Shown here in pieces: positions 8,290 through 16,184 of a stretch of 64,000 nucleotides of DNA. The notes below the pieces were generated by a model. It was not told the origin of the DNA. It saw only the letters and a program-made list of their open reading frames with translations, and searched no databases. The translations under genes and the position numbers were made by a program. The stretch comes from Lederbergia wuyishanensis (GTDB taxonomy: Bacteria; Bacillota; Bacilli; Bacillales; Bacillaceae_C), in contig NZ_JALIRM010000005.1 in the NCBI RefSeq assembly GCF_022900255.1, positions 1-64,000 on the forward strand, in the 5' to 3' direction. Every line of letters starts with the position of its first letter. The stretch's first letter is position 1.

Positions 8290-9258
8290 ATGAAACTTGG
8301 TGTTTTTACTGTATTATTTTCAGACAAGTCTTTTGAAGAAATGCTTGATCATGTAAAAGCTTCTGGCCTTGACGCAGTAGAAATTGGTACAGGAGGTTAC
8401 CCTGGAAATGCTCACTGTGATCTTGATGCTTTGCTTGAAAGTGAAGAAAAACGCAAAGACTATTTGCATCAAGTTGAGTCAAGAGGTCTTACGATCAGCG
8501 CTTTCAGCTGTCACGGCAACCCGCTTTCACCTGATAAAGAATTCGCTCAAGAATGTCATGATGCAATCGTTAAAACAATTAAGCTGGCTTCATTATTGAA
8601 TGTACCGGTTGTAAATACATTTTCTGGAACACCTGGTGACCACGAAGATGCTAAATATCCTAACTGGCCAGTTGCTCCGTGGCCAAATGAATATGGCGAC
8701 ATTCTAAAATGGCAATGGGAAGAAAAACTTGTTCCTTATTGGAAAGAAGTTGGTAAATTAGCTGAAGAACATAATGTGAAAATTGGCCTTGAGCTTCACG
8801 GTGGATTCCTAGTTCATACACCGTATACTTTACTGAAACTTAGAGAATTAACTTGTGATGCAATTGGAGCAAACCTTGACCCAAGCCATATGTGGTGGCA
8901 AGGTATCGATCCAGTTGGAGCAATTAAAATCCTTGGTAAAGCAAATGCAATTCACCATTTCCATGCGAAAGATACATTCATCGATCAAGAAAATGTGAAT
9001 ATGTATGGGCTAACTGATATGCAGCCATACACAGAGCTTAGAACAAGAGCTTGGAATTTCCGTTCTGTTGGATGCGGTCATGATATGAAAGAATGGTCTG
9101 ATATGATGAGTGCCCTTCGTACTTATGGATATGACTACGTTGTCAGCATTGAGCATGAAGATCCAATCATGTCCATTGAAGAAGGATTCCAACGTGCTGT
9201 TAGCAACCTAAAATCAGTATTAATTAAAGAACAACCTGCCGCTGCTTGGTGGGTATAA
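8290..9258 (+). CDS. Sugar phosphate isomerase/epimerase family protein (IolE/AP-endonuclease-2 TIM barrel)
   Basis: A 322-aa TIM-barrel protein of the xylose-isomerase-like family. Probable metal ligands are the Glu in GLELHGG, the Asp and His in LDPSHMWW, the His in HFHAKD and the Glu in SIEHEDP. It pairs with the Gfo/Idh/MocA gene upstream, a common arrangement in inositol and keto-sugar breakdown. It is a same-length paralogue of the gene at 17708. A small dyad (ttgaggtga/tcacctcaa) lies at 8225-8248 in the leader. Confidence 0.88.
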   Translation: MKLGVFTVLFSDKSFEEMLDHVKASGLDAVEIGTGGYPGNAHCDLDALLESEEKRKDYLHQVESRGLTISAFSCHGNPLSPDKEFAQECHDAIVKTIKLASLLNVPVVNTFSGTPGDHEDAKYPNWPVAPWPNEYGDILKWQWEEKLVPYWKEVGKLAEEHNVKIGLELHGGFLVHTPYTLLKLRELTCDAIGANLDPSHMWWQGIDPVGAIKILGKANAIHHFHAKDTFIDQENVNMYGLTDMQPYTELRTRAWNFRSVGCGHDMKEWSDMMSALRTYGYDYVVSIEHEDPIMSIEEGFQRAVSNLKSVLIKEQPAAAWWV

Positions 9259-9268
9259 GATTTTACAT

Positions 9269-9322
9269 AACCTGCAAAGGGAACGTAGGCAACAACTGCC
9301 TGCTGCCTTTGCAGGTTTTTTA
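9269..9322 (+). terminator. Rho-independent terminator
   Basis: A 12-bp perfect stem (aacctgcaaagg/cctttgcaggtt) is followed by a T-run, 11 nt after the epimerase stop. The loop is 25 nt and itself contains aggcaacaactgcct. Confidence 0.9.
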
Positions 9323-9389
9323 TTGGAATTGGGACTCGGGCCCGATAGGGATGCTGAATCACTATGAAATGCAAGATTTACTTGTTTGG

Positions 9390-9951
9390 TTGAAAATAAT
9401 GGTCTGATTCCCGAAGAACTAGAATGATTTCCATATTTGTTCGAGAATAAAGGTTTAATTCCCGATGAACTGGAATAATTTTCAGATTTGGTCGAGAATA
9501 AAGGTTTAATTCCCGATGAACTGGAATAATTTTCAGATTTGGTCGAGAATAAGGGTCTGATTCCCGACGAAATAGAACGACTTTCATACTTGGTCGAGAA
9601 TAAAGGGCTGATTCCCGATGAACTAGAATGATTTCCATATTTGTTCGAGAATAAAGATTTAATTTCCGATGAACTGGAATAATTTTCAGATTAGGTCGAG
9701 AATAAAGGTCTGATTCCCGACGGACTAGAATGATTTCCATATTTGTTCGAGAATAAAGGTTTAATTCTCGATGAACTGGAATGATTTTCATATTTGATCG
9801 AGAATAAGGGTCTGATTCCCGACGAAATAGAACGACTTTCATACTTGGTCGAGAATAGAGGTCTAATTCCCTATGAACAGTAATGATAAGTATATTTGTT
9901 CGAGAATAATGGTTTAAGTCCGGATAAACTGGAACAAAGTTCATATCTGGT
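9390..9951. repeat. 51-bp tandem repeat array, 11 degenerate units
   Basis: Units start at 9390, 9441, 9492, 9543, 9594, 9645, 9696, 9747, 9798, 9849 and 9900, a period of exactly 51 bp with no indels. Consensus starts TCGAGAATAAAGG and continues into ATTCCCGATGAACTGG. Each unit carries an imperfect dyad (TCGAGAAT facing ATTCCCGA). Because 51 is divisible by 3, the minus strand stays open for 219 codons (9378-10037), but that reading frame has no ribosome site and a simple repeated composition. I treat the array as non-coding. Confidence 0.9.
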
Positions 9952-10121
9952 TTGCGAATCCTTTCCCGATTCTCAACGACTCTCTTAGGCTGAAGATTCC
10001 CATGCATTGGAGAAAGGTTAAATGCTACAATCCCCATAGAATAGGAATTAGGGAATTGGAAATCTTGTTAAATTTCAAGTAATATTTGTGGTAGACGATG
10101 AAAATAAGAAGGATGCATAAG

Positions 10122-11237
10122 ATGGAAAAGTTTATTGTGGTTGGTGCGGGGATTCTTGGGGCGTCAACGGCGTATCACTTAGCAAAAACAGGTGCCGATG
10201 TTACGGTTATTGATCGGAAAGATATAGGACAAGCTACAGATGCGGCGGCAGGTATTGTGTGCCCATGGATTTCACAGAGGCGCAATCAAGCATGGTATAG
10301 GCTTGCAAAAGGTGGGGCACGTTTTTACCCTGGACTTATTCAAGAGTTGAAAAATGATGGTGAGTCCAACACTGGATATTCTCGTGTAGGAGCCATCAGT
10401 ATACATACGGATTCTAAAAAGTTAGCGGAAATGGAAAAGAGGGCACGAAAAAGACGTGAAGATGCTCCCGAAATTGGCGAAATCCATTTACTTTCACAAA
10501 CAGAAACGAAAGCTTTATTTCCTTTAATAGCAGATGGATATAGCTCGGTTTATGTTGGTGGCGCTGCTCGTGTTGATGGTCGCGCCATTCGTGATGCATT
10601 GCTAAGGTCAGCGGAAAGGTACGGAGCAAATATCGTAAATGGAGATGCTGAACTTTTATTAAATGGAACAAATGTGATAGGGACAAAGGTAAATAACGAG
10701 ACGTACTTTGCAGATACTGTCATAGTAACCGCAGGAGCTTGGGGTAGCCAGCTATTAAAGCCATTGGGAGTCAATTTTCAAGTTGATTTTCAAAAAGGGC
10801 AGATTCTACATATGGAACTTCAAGGAATGGCAACGGATCAATGGCCTGTAGTAATGCCACCTGGTAATCAATACATTGTACCTTTTCAAGATGGGAAAAT
10901 TGTGGCAGGTGCAACTCATGAAAAAAATACTGGATTTGATCTCCGTGTAACGGCAGGAAGTATGCAGGATATATTGGCTCAATCGCTGCAATTTGCACCT
11001 GGATTATCTAGTGCCACAATTGTAGAAGCAAGGGTTGGATTTCGTCCTTTTACAGCGGACTTTTTACCAGTAATTGGTCCACTTCCAGGATTTGGAGGAG
11101 TTTTAGTAGCCAATGGGTTAGGTGCTTCTGGACTGACCATGGGCCCATACCTTGGCTCTTTAATGGCGAAATTAGTGTTAAAAGAGAAAATTGATTTGGA
11201 TTTGGCACCTTACGCTATTTCTGGTGCACTAGACTAG
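10122..11237 (+). CDS. FAD-dependent oxidoreductase, DadA/glycine-oxidase family
   Basis: About 371 aa. The N-terminal FAD-binding dinucleotide fold reads VVGAGILGASTAYHLA, starting at about residue 5. Near the C-terminus VGFRPFTADFLPVIG is typical of D-amino-acid dehydrogenase/glycine-oxidase (DAO) proteins. It probably oxidises an amine or amino acid. Start chosen at 10122, where AGAAGGA sits 8 nt upstream; the ATG at 10098 has no such site. It stands alone between the 51-bp repeats and the chromate transporter and has its own terminator. It is not of the sulfide:quinone reductase type, so it does not fill that gap in the sulfur module. Confidence 0.85.
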   Translation: MEKFIVVGAGILGASTAYHLAKTGADVTVIDRKDIGQATDAAAGIVCPWISQRRNQAWYRLAKGGARFYPGLIQELKNDGESNTGYSRVGAISIHTDSKKLAEMEKRARKRREDAPEIGEIHLLSQTETKALFPLIADGYSSVYVGGAARVDGRAIRDALLRSAERYGANIVNGDAELLLNGTNVIGTKVNNETYFADTVIVTAGAWGSQLLKPLGVNFQVDFQKGQILHMELQGMATDQWPVVMPPGNQYIVPFQDGKIVAGATHEKNTGFDLRVTAGSMQDILAQSLQFAPGLSSATIVEARVGFRPFTADFLPVIGPLPGFGGVLVANGLGASGLTMGPYLGSLMAKLVLKEKIDLDLAPYAISGALD

Positions 11238-11289
11238 AATGTTAAGATTCCGTAAATTTACAAAAAAGTACAAACGCATATGATAAGCT

Positions 11290-11327
11290 AAATATAGAAT
11301 TTCGACTCAGAAGTTCTATATTTTTTT
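11290..11327 (+). terminator. Rho-independent terminator
   Basis: A 10-bp stem (aaatatagaa/ttctatattt) with a T-run. It ends just before the ribosome site of the chromate transporter gene, so it separates the FAD oxidoreductase from it. Confidence 0.75.
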
Positions 11328-11343
11328 AGGGGAGAAGGTTTGA

Positions 11344-12537
11344 ATGTCAGAGAAAAAAAGTACTTTATTTAAAATACTAATAGAATTATTATTCGTTTCT
11401 ACTAGGCTAGGGTTAACATCTTTTGGTGGTCCAATTGCTCATTTAGGATATTTTCATGAAGAATACATACGAAGAAGAAAATGGATGGATGAAAAGAGTT
11501 ATGCTGATTTAGTGGCATTATGTCAGTTTCTTCCTGGTCCAGCAAGTAGCCAAGTTGGGATAGGTATAGGGGTAATGCGTGCTGGAATTTTAGGTGGAAT
11601 TGTTTCTTTTCTTGGATTCACGTTGCCTTCAGTTATTGCTTTGATTATTTTTGCCCTTATAGTAAAAGGCTTTGAAATTGGAAATGCAGGTTGGATACAT
11701 GGCTTGAAGTTGGTTGCCGTTGCTGTAGTGGCACATGCGATTTTAGGGATGGCACAAAAGCTGACTCCTGATTTAAAGCGAAAAGCTATAGCTTTAATGG
11801 CATTAGTGGTCATCTTATTATGGCAGACTGCTTATACTCAAGTTGGAGTCATTTTATTGGCAGCATTCATTGGTTTTATTATCTATAAAAACCATACTGA
11901 TGAGGATAATTCAAGAATTCATTTTCCTATTTCACGTAAAGTAGGAATGTTTTGTTTAGCCTTATTCTTTAGTTTGCTCATCTTATTGCCTATTTTAAGA
12001 GAAATGAGCTCAGTTGGTTGGATCGCTATGTTCGATAGTTTTTATCGTTCAGGTTCGCTCGTATTTGGTGGAGGACATGTAGTGTTGCCTTTGTTGGAGC
12101 GTGAATTTGTACCAACTGGATGGTTAAGTGAAGAATCTTTCCTTGCTGGCTATGGAGCTGCCCAAGCTGTACCAGGTCCATTGTTTACATTTGCTGCTTA
12201 TTTAGGTGCGGTAATGAATGGTTGGGTCGGTGGTTTGGTTGCAACTGTTGCAATCTTCCTACCTGCATTTCTCCTAGTTATTGGTACTCTTCCATTTTGG
12301 GATCAACTTCGTCGCAACCCAAAGATTAAAGGAGCTTTGATGGGAGTAAATGCTGCAGTAGTTGGAATTTTAATAGCTGCATTTTATCAGCCAATCTGGA
12401 CAAGCTCTATTTTAAAACCGATTGACTTTGCATTTGCGGCAGTTTTATTTAGCATGCTTGTTTATTGGAAGCTGCCACCTTGGATTATTGTAATGACTGG
12501 TGCAATTGGTGGTGCTCTTCTTACATTATTGACATAA
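11344..12537 (+). CDS. chrA: Chromate transporter ChrA, two-domain (long) form
   Basis: A 397-aa integral membrane protein of the CHR family, made of two homologous halves. The first half has SFGGPIAHLGYF (about residues 26-37) and FLPGPASSQ; the second has VFGGGHVVLPLLE and AVPGPLFTFAAYLGA. Members export chromate and may handle related oxyanions such as sulfate. The gene abuts the sulfur module: the promoter of the next gene starts inside its last codons. Its own regulation is not evident, as no CstR-like site lies in front of it. Confidence 0.9.
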   Translation: MSEKKSTLFKILIELLFVSTRLGLTSFGGPIAHLGYFHEEYIRRRKWMDEKSYADLVALCQFLPGPASSQVGIGIGVMRAGILGGIVSFLGFTLPSVIALIIFALIVKGFEIGNAGWIHGLKLVAVAVVAHAILGMAQKLTPDLKRKAIALMALVVILLWQTAYTQVGVILLAAFIGFIIYKNHTDEDNSRIHFPISRKVGMFCLALFFSLLILLPILREMSSVGWIAMFDSFYRSGSLVFGGGHVVLPLLEREFVPTGWLSEESFLAGYGAAQAVPGPLFTFAAYLGAVMNGWVGGLVATVAIFLPAFLLVIGTLPFWDQLRRNPKIKGALMGVNAAVVGILIAAFYQPIWTSSILKPIDFAFAAVLFSMLVYWKLPPWIIVMTGAIGGALLTLLT

Positions 12538-12557
12538 TACCCAAAGGGGTATATTAT
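12529..12557 (+). promoter_or_regulatory. Sigma-A promoter of the CstR-type gene with operator in the spacer
   Basis: TTGACA (12529-12534), a 17-nt spacer and TATTAT (12552-12557) form a near-consensus promoter. A 16-bp operator-like sequence ATACCCAAAGGGGTAT (12537-12552) fills the spacer. The -35 lies inside the last codons of chrA. This arrangement suits autorepression. Confidence 0.85.
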
Positions 12558-12591
12558 ATTCGTATGAAAAACAGATTAGGAGGTGGACCAT

Positions 12592-12855
12592 ATGGAATAT
12601 AATGACCAAATGAAAAATAGAGTCAAGCGTATTGAGGGGCAGCTTCGAGGTATTTTAAAGATGATGGAAGAAAACAAAGACTGTAAAGAGGTTATTACTC
12701 AATTATCAGCAGCTAGAACTGCAATCGACCGGACGATCGGTGTTATCGTAAGTTCTAACCTTGTGGAGTGTGTACGACAAGCTGAAGAAAGTGGAAATCA
12801 AAAAACGGAAGACCTTGTAAAAGAAGCTGTTGAACTGCTAGTTAGAAGCAGATAA
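12592..12855 (+). CDS. cstR: CstR-type (CsoR/FrmR family) persulfide-sensing repressor
   Basis: An 87-aa all-helical CsoR/FrmR-family repressor; VKRIEGQLRGILKMMEE is the family signature. With the start at 12592 the two cysteines fall at C31 and C60, the positions known for Staphylococcus aureus CstR. The residue four before C60, which is His in copper-sensing CsoR, is Asn56 here. This argues for per- or polysulfide sensing through a disulfide/trisulfide rather than Cu(I). B. subtilis YrkD is similar. Start chosen because AGGAGGT lies 7 nt upstream; a GTG at 12583 overlaps that site. Four matching operators lie in this cluster. Confidence 0.88.
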   Translation: MEYNDQMKNRVKRIEGQLRGILKMMEENKDCKEVITQLSAARTAIDRTIGVIVSSNLVECVRQAEESGNQKTEDLVKEAVELLVRSR

Positions 12856-12866
12856 AAATAAAAGGG

Positions 12867-12912
12867 TTGACACTCTCTTTTATTTTGACTATTATAATAC
12901 CCATACCGGTAT
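12867..12912 (+). promoter_or_regulatory. Promoter and operator for the first TusA gene
   Basis: TTGACA (12867-12872), 17 nt, TATTAT (12890-12895). An operator-like ATACCCATACCGGTAT (12897-12912) lies just downstream of the -10. It matches the site in front of the CstR-type gene at the ATACCC...GGTAT arms. Confidence 0.75.
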
Positions 12913-12940
12913 ATGTATAAAAACTTGGAGGTAGATAGAA

Positions 12941-13168
12941 ATGAATATAGCAAAAACATTAGATGCAAAAGGATTGGCATGTCCAATGCCTATCGTTAGA
13001 ACAAAAAAGGCTATTGGTGAGTTGGAAAGCGGGCAAATTTTAGAAGTGCTTACAACAGATAAAGGGTCAAAAGCAGATATTACAGCATGGGTTGGGTCTC
13101 AAGGTCACGAACTTGTTAATATGACGGAGGACGACGGGATCTTTACATTTTATATTAAAAAGAACTAA
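12941..13168 (+). CDS. TusA-family sulfurtransferase
   Basis: A 75-aa sulfur-carrier protein. The TusA signature GLACPMP places the acceptor cysteine at C14. TusA proteins carry sulfane sulfur as a persulfide and hand it to partners such as DsrE and rhodaneses. It is close in sequence to the TusA half of the fusion at 14429 (both have LDAKGLACPMPIVRTKKAI), so one derives from the other or from a recent common ancestor. Similar to B. subtilis YrkI. Ribosome site TTGGAGG. Confidence 0.92.
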   Translation: MNIAKTLDAKGLACPMPIVRTKKAIGELESGQILEVLTTDKGSKADITAWVGSQGHELVNMTEDDGIFTFYIKKN

Positions 13169-13186
13169 TTTTTTTTACAAATAAAT

Positions 13187-13202
13187 ATACCCCTATATGT
13201 AT
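13187..13202 (+). promoter_or_regulatory. CstR-like operator before dsrE-like gene
   Basis: ATACCCCTATATGTAT shares the ATACCC arm and 16-bp length of the other sites in the cluster. The right arm is weaker. It lies just upstream of the ribosome site. No clear -35 is seen, so it may act on read-through transcripts. Confidence 0.6.
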
Positions 13203-13216
13203 ACAAGGAGGAAAAC

Positions 13217-13696
13217 ATGTCAGAGAAAAAACGTACAACTATTGTTTTATTTAGTGGAGACTACGATAAAGCAATGGCCGCTTATATTATTGCAAATGGT
13301 GCTGCAGCATACGATCATGAAGTAACGATTTTTCACACTTTTTGGGGATTAAACGCTTTAAGAAAAGATGAACAAATTTCAGTGAAGAAAAGCTTTTTAG
13401 AAAAAATGTTTGGCAAAATGATGCCACGTGGAGCCGGAAAAATGGGATTATCCAAAATGCACTTTGCGGGTTTTGGACCGAAAATGATCAAAGATGTGAT
13501 GAAAAAGCATAATGCAATTCCTTTGCCCCAACTAATTGAAATGGCTCAGGAACAAGGTGTGAAATTAGTTGCTTGTACGATGACGATGGATTTGCTTGGA
13601 TTGCAAAAGGAAGAACTGCTCGATCAGATTGAATATGCCGGAGTTGCTGCATATTTGGCGGATGCCGAGGAAGGCAATGTTAACTTGTTTATTTAA
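13217..13696 (+). CDS. DsrE/DsrF/DrsH-like sulfur-relay protein
   Basis: A 159-aa DsrE/F-fold protein similar to B. subtilis YrkE. The N-terminus reads TTIVLFSGDYDKAMAAYIIA. A single cysteine, C120 in VACTMTMDLLG, is the likely persulfide carrier. The Met/Lys/Gly-rich insert at residues 64-90 is typical of the 'DsrE/DsrF/DrsH-like' subgroup. It probably exchanges sulfane sulfur with the TusA and rhodanese partners around it. Confidence 0.88.
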   Translation: MSEKKRTTIVLFSGDYDKAMAAYIIANGAAAYDHEVTIFHTFWGLNALRKDEQISVKKSFLEKMFGKMMPRGAGKMGLSKMHFAGFGPKMIKDVMKKHNAIPLPQLIEMAQEQGVKLVACTMTMDLLGLQKEELLDQIEYAGVAAYLADAEEGNVNLFI

Positions 13697-13713
13697 GCTT
13701 AGGGGGATGTCAT

Positions 13714-14073
13714 TTGAATTATATTACTGAAATTATCGTAGTAGTAATCCTTATCTTTTTCTTAAAAGGATTCTTGCCTATAAAAGGTGTTAAAAATATA
13801 TCAATCACTGAATTAAAAAGTGAATTGAAGGACAAAAATATTCAAATGATTGATGTTCGTACAGTAGGAGAATTTATGCAATATCATATTCCAGGGTTTA
13901 AAAATATCCCTCTACAAATGTTGGCAAAGGAAGCAAATAATCTAAAGAAAGACGAGCCTATTATAGTTATTTGCCAAAGTGGTATGAGAAGTCAAAGAGC
14001 AAGTAAAATGCTGAAAAAGCTAGGTTTTAATAATATTATGAATGTAAAAAGCGGAGTATCTGCTTGGAGATAG
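13714..14073 (+). CDS. Membrane-anchored single-domain rhodanese
   Basis: A 119-aa protein with an N-terminal membrane segment (about residues 4-22) followed by one rhodanese domain. The active-site loop is CQSGMRS with C87. The C-terminus VKSGVSAWR is the usual rhodanese end. The TTG start follows AGGGGGATG. The membrane anchor would place sulfur transfer at the inner membrane face, perhaps near the TauE-type exporter or an SQR encoded elsewhere. It ends inside the ribosome site of the next gene. Confidence 0.88.
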   Translation: MNYITEIIVVVILIFFLKGFLPIKGVKNISITELKSELKDKNIQMIDVRTVGEFMQYHIPGFKNIPLQMLAKEANNLKKDEPIIVICQSGMRSQRASKMLKKLGFNNIMNVKSGVSAWR

Positions 14074-14084
14074 GAGGAATTGTG

Positions 14085-14381
14085 ATGAAAGAATATACAA
14101 CTAAAAAAGTGGAAGAATTGTTGCAAAGTGGTGTGAAATTAAACCTTATTGACGTTCGTGAAATTAAAGAAGTGCGAGAGGGAAAAATCCCTGGTGCAGT
14201 TAATATTCCACTTGGTCAATTGGAGTTTAGATTGAAAGAATTAGAAAAGGAAAAAGAATATGTGATGGTATGCCGCTCTGGAGGAAGAAGTGGACGTGCT
14301 GTTCAATTTCTTGAAAGTTATGGCTATCGAGCAGTGAATCTGGCTGGTGGAATGTTGGATTGGGAAGGCGAAGTAGAATAA
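14085..14381 (+). CDS. Single-domain rhodanese
   Basis: A 98-aa cytosolic rhodanese with active-site loop CRSGGRS (C63) and the LIDVRE motif at about 21-26. It should transfer sulfane sulfur between carriers (thiosulfate or persulfide to thiols). Start chosen at 14085, where TAGGAGG lies 7 nt upstream; a start at 14064 would overlap the upstream rhodanese and that ribosome site. Confidence 0.9.
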   Translation: MKEYTTKKVEELLQSGVKLNLIDVREIKEVREGKIPGAVNIPLGQLEFRLKELEKEKEYVMVCRSGGRSGRAVQFLESYGYRAVNLAGGMLDWEGEVE

Positions 14382-14398
14382 TTTTTTTAATTAAAATA

Positions 14399-14414
14399 AT
14401 ACCCCGTAGGGTAA
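14399..14414 (+). promoter_or_regulatory. CstR-like operator before the TusA-rhodanese fusion
   Basis: ATACCCCGTAGGGTAA has both arms of the 16-bp cluster motif (ATACCC and GGGTA). It lies about 15 nt before the fusion gene start. Confidence 0.7.
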
Positions 14415-14428
14415 ATGGAGAGATATAG

Positions 14429-14989
14429 ATGAGTATCAAAACCGATTATGTACTTGATGCAAAAGGGCTTGCGTGCCCGATGCCTATTGTTAGAACTAAA
14501 AAGGCAATAAATGAATTACAGAACGGGCAGGTATTGGAAGTTCAAGCAACAGATAAGGGATCAACTGCTGATATTAAGGCATGGTCCGAGCGTACGGGAC
14601 ACCAGTATTTAGGTACATTGGAAGATGGCGGAGCATTAAAACACTATATTAGAAAAAGTGAATCTGAGGAAAAAGTAGAGAAGAAATTTCCTCACGTAAT
14701 TAGTAATGAAGAGTTAAAGGCCATTTTAAATGAGAGAGAGATTTTCCTTGTAGATGTAAGGGAAGAAGCTGAATATGCTTTTCAACATATAAAGGATTCT
14801 ATTTCAATCCCTTTAGGAGAGCTTGATTCAAGAATGAATGATTTGAATAAGGAAGCTGAAATTTTTGTTATATGTCGTACTGGAAATCGTAGTGATTTAG
14901 CGGCACAAAAACTGGCTGATAAAGGATTTTTGAACGTAAAAAATGTTGTTCCAGGTATGAGTGCTTGGACAGAGGAGAAGGTGAAATAA
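14429..14989 (+). CDS. TusA-rhodanese fusion protein (YrkF/CstA-like)
   Basis: A 186-aa two-domain sulfur carrier. The N-terminal TusA domain (about 1-76) has GLACPMP with C16; the C-terminal rhodanese (about 90-184) has CRTGNRS with C149. This is the architecture of B. subtilis YrkF and resembles the TusA-rhodanese part of S. aureus CstA. It is expected to pass sulfane sulfur internally between C149 and C16. Its TAA stop is followed directly by the ATG of the dioxygenase-like gene, which suggests translational coupling. Confidence 0.92.
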   Translation: MSIKTDYVLDAKGLACPMPIVRTKKAINELQNGQVLEVQATDKGSTADIKAWSERTGHQYLGTLEDGGALKHYIRKSESEEKVEKKFPHVISNEELKAILNEREIFLVDVREEAEYAFQHIKDSISIPLGELDSRMNDLNKEAEIFVICRTGNRSDLAAQKLADKGFLNVKNVVPGMSAWTEEKVK

Positions 14990-16117
14990 ATGGCAGTTAA
15001 GGGAATGAATCCACATGAATTAACAAAGATGGTTTTTAATGATGAAAAGTTATTTATACTTGATGTCCGAAACGTAAATGATTTTCAGGATTGGAAAGTC
15101 GAAGGGAAGAACTTTGAATACTTGAATATTCCATATTTTGATTTGCTTGATGGAGTCGAAGAAATAATAAATCAACTTCCAGTAGGTCAGGATATCCTTG
15201 TTGTTTGTGCCAAAGAAGGTTCCTCGATAATGGTGGCAGACATGTTAGCTGAGCATGGATTAAATGTGTTTTATCTTGAAGGTGGAATGAAAGCATGGAG
15301 TGAACATTTAGAGCCAATCAAAATTGGTGAATTAAATAGCGGCGGAGAATTGTACCAATTTGTTCGAATTGGAAAAGGTTGTTTATCATACATGATTATT
15401 TCGAATGGAGAGGCTGCCATTATTGATGCCACAAGGATGATAGACATCTTTATCAAATTCGCTGAAGAGCAAAATGCTACGATTAAGCATGTATTAGATA
15501 CGCATTTGCACGCAGACCATATTTCTGGAGGAAGGAAAATTGCTGAAGCAACAGGAGCTTCTTACTGGTTACCTCCTAAAGATGGAGAGGAAGTTGTCTT
15601 TGCATATGAGCCTATAGAAGATGGAGAGAAAATTGCAATTGGTCATTCTACAATTGAAATCAATGCCATTTATTCCCCTGGCCACACAATCGGATCAACC
15701 TCGTTTATTGTGGACGATACATTCTTATTAACGGGAGATATTTTGTTCATCGATTCGATTGGACGTCCGGACCTTGCAGGAAAAGCAGAAGACTGGGTAG
15801 CTGATTTGCGTGACACACTTTATATACGATACAGAAATCTTTCTGATGAACTTATCGTCTTACCAGCACATTTTATGATCATTGACGAATTAAATGAAGA
15901 TGGAAGTGTATCTGCAAAAATTGGAGATCTTTTTGCGAAAAATCATGGCTTGCAGATTGAAAATGAAGACGAATTTAGAAAACTTGTAACAGAGAATCTT
16001 CCACCTCAACCGAATGCTTATCAGAAAATTCGCCAAACGAATATGGGTAAAATTACACCAGATGAAGAAAGTCAACGTGAAATGGAAATAGGACCTAATC
16101 GTTGCGCTGTTCGTTAA
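14990..16117 (+). CDS. Rhodanese-MBL persulfide dioxygenase-like protein (YrkH/CstB-like)
   Basis: 375 aa. An N-terminal rhodanese domain has C73 in [10 protein letters not shown] metallo-beta-lactamase domain follows with THLHADH (H172, H174, D176, H177), H232 in PGHTIGS and D250 in TGDILF. The GRPDLAG segment is typical of persulfide dioxygenases. These non-haem iron enzymes oxidise low-molecular-weight persulfides to sulfite. Order differs from S. aureus CstB, where the dioxygenase is N-terminal and the active rhodanese C-terminal. The terminus NRCAVR has a conserved-looking Cys. The sulfite product would suit export by the next gene. Confidence 0.88.
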   Translation: MAVKGMNPHELTKMVFNDEKLFILDVRNVNDFQDWKVEGKNFEYLNIPYFDLLDGVEEIINQLPVGQDILVVCAKEGSSIMVADMLAEHGLNVFYLEGGMKAWSEHLEPIKIGELNSGGELYQFVRIGKGCLSYMIISNGEAAIIDATRMIDIFIKFAEEQNATIKHVLDTHLHADHISGGRKIAEATGASYWLPPKDGEEVVFAYEPIEDGEKIAIGHSTIEINAIYSPGHTIGSTSFIVDDTFLLTGDILFIDSIGRPDLAGKAEDWVADLRDTLYIRYRNLSDELIVLPAHFMIIDELNEDGSVSAKIGDLFAKNHGLQIENEDEFRKLVTENLPPQPNAYQKIRQTNMGKITPDEESQREMEIGPNRCAVR

Positions 16118-16131
16118 CAGAAGTTATGTCT

Positions 16132-16170
16132 AAAGGCTATCCTAGAAGTTGCTCGTAGGATAGCCTTTTA
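16132..16170 (+). terminator. Hairpin, terminator or attenuator
   Basis: A perfect 13-bp stem (aaaggctatccta/taggatagccttt) with an 11-nt loop and a short T-tract. It sits between the dioxygenase-like gene and the exporter and ends 6 nt before the exporter's ribosome site. The short T-tract suggests partial termination. Confidence 0.7.
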
Positions 16171-16184
16171 GAAAGGAGAGTTTT

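Noticed and set aside
9390-9951. CRISPR array
   Set aside because: The 51-bp units have no invariant repeat alternating with unique spacers; variation is spread along the whole unit and no cas genes are nearby.
9378-10037. A 219-codon minus-strand reading frame with 17-residue repeats
   Set aside because: It stays open only because the 51-bp repeat period is a multiple of three. No ribosome site is seen, and the composition is that of translated repeats.
10122-11237. Sulfide:quinone oxidoreductase for the sulfur module
   Set aside because: The protein is of the DadA/glycine-oxidase type, with a single FAD fold and a DAO-type C-terminus. It is also separated from the module by a terminator.
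12592-12855. Copper-sensing CsoR
   Set aside because: The His ligand four residues before the second Cys is replaced by Asn, there is no copper ATPase or CopZ nearby, and the neighbours are sulfur-transfer genes.
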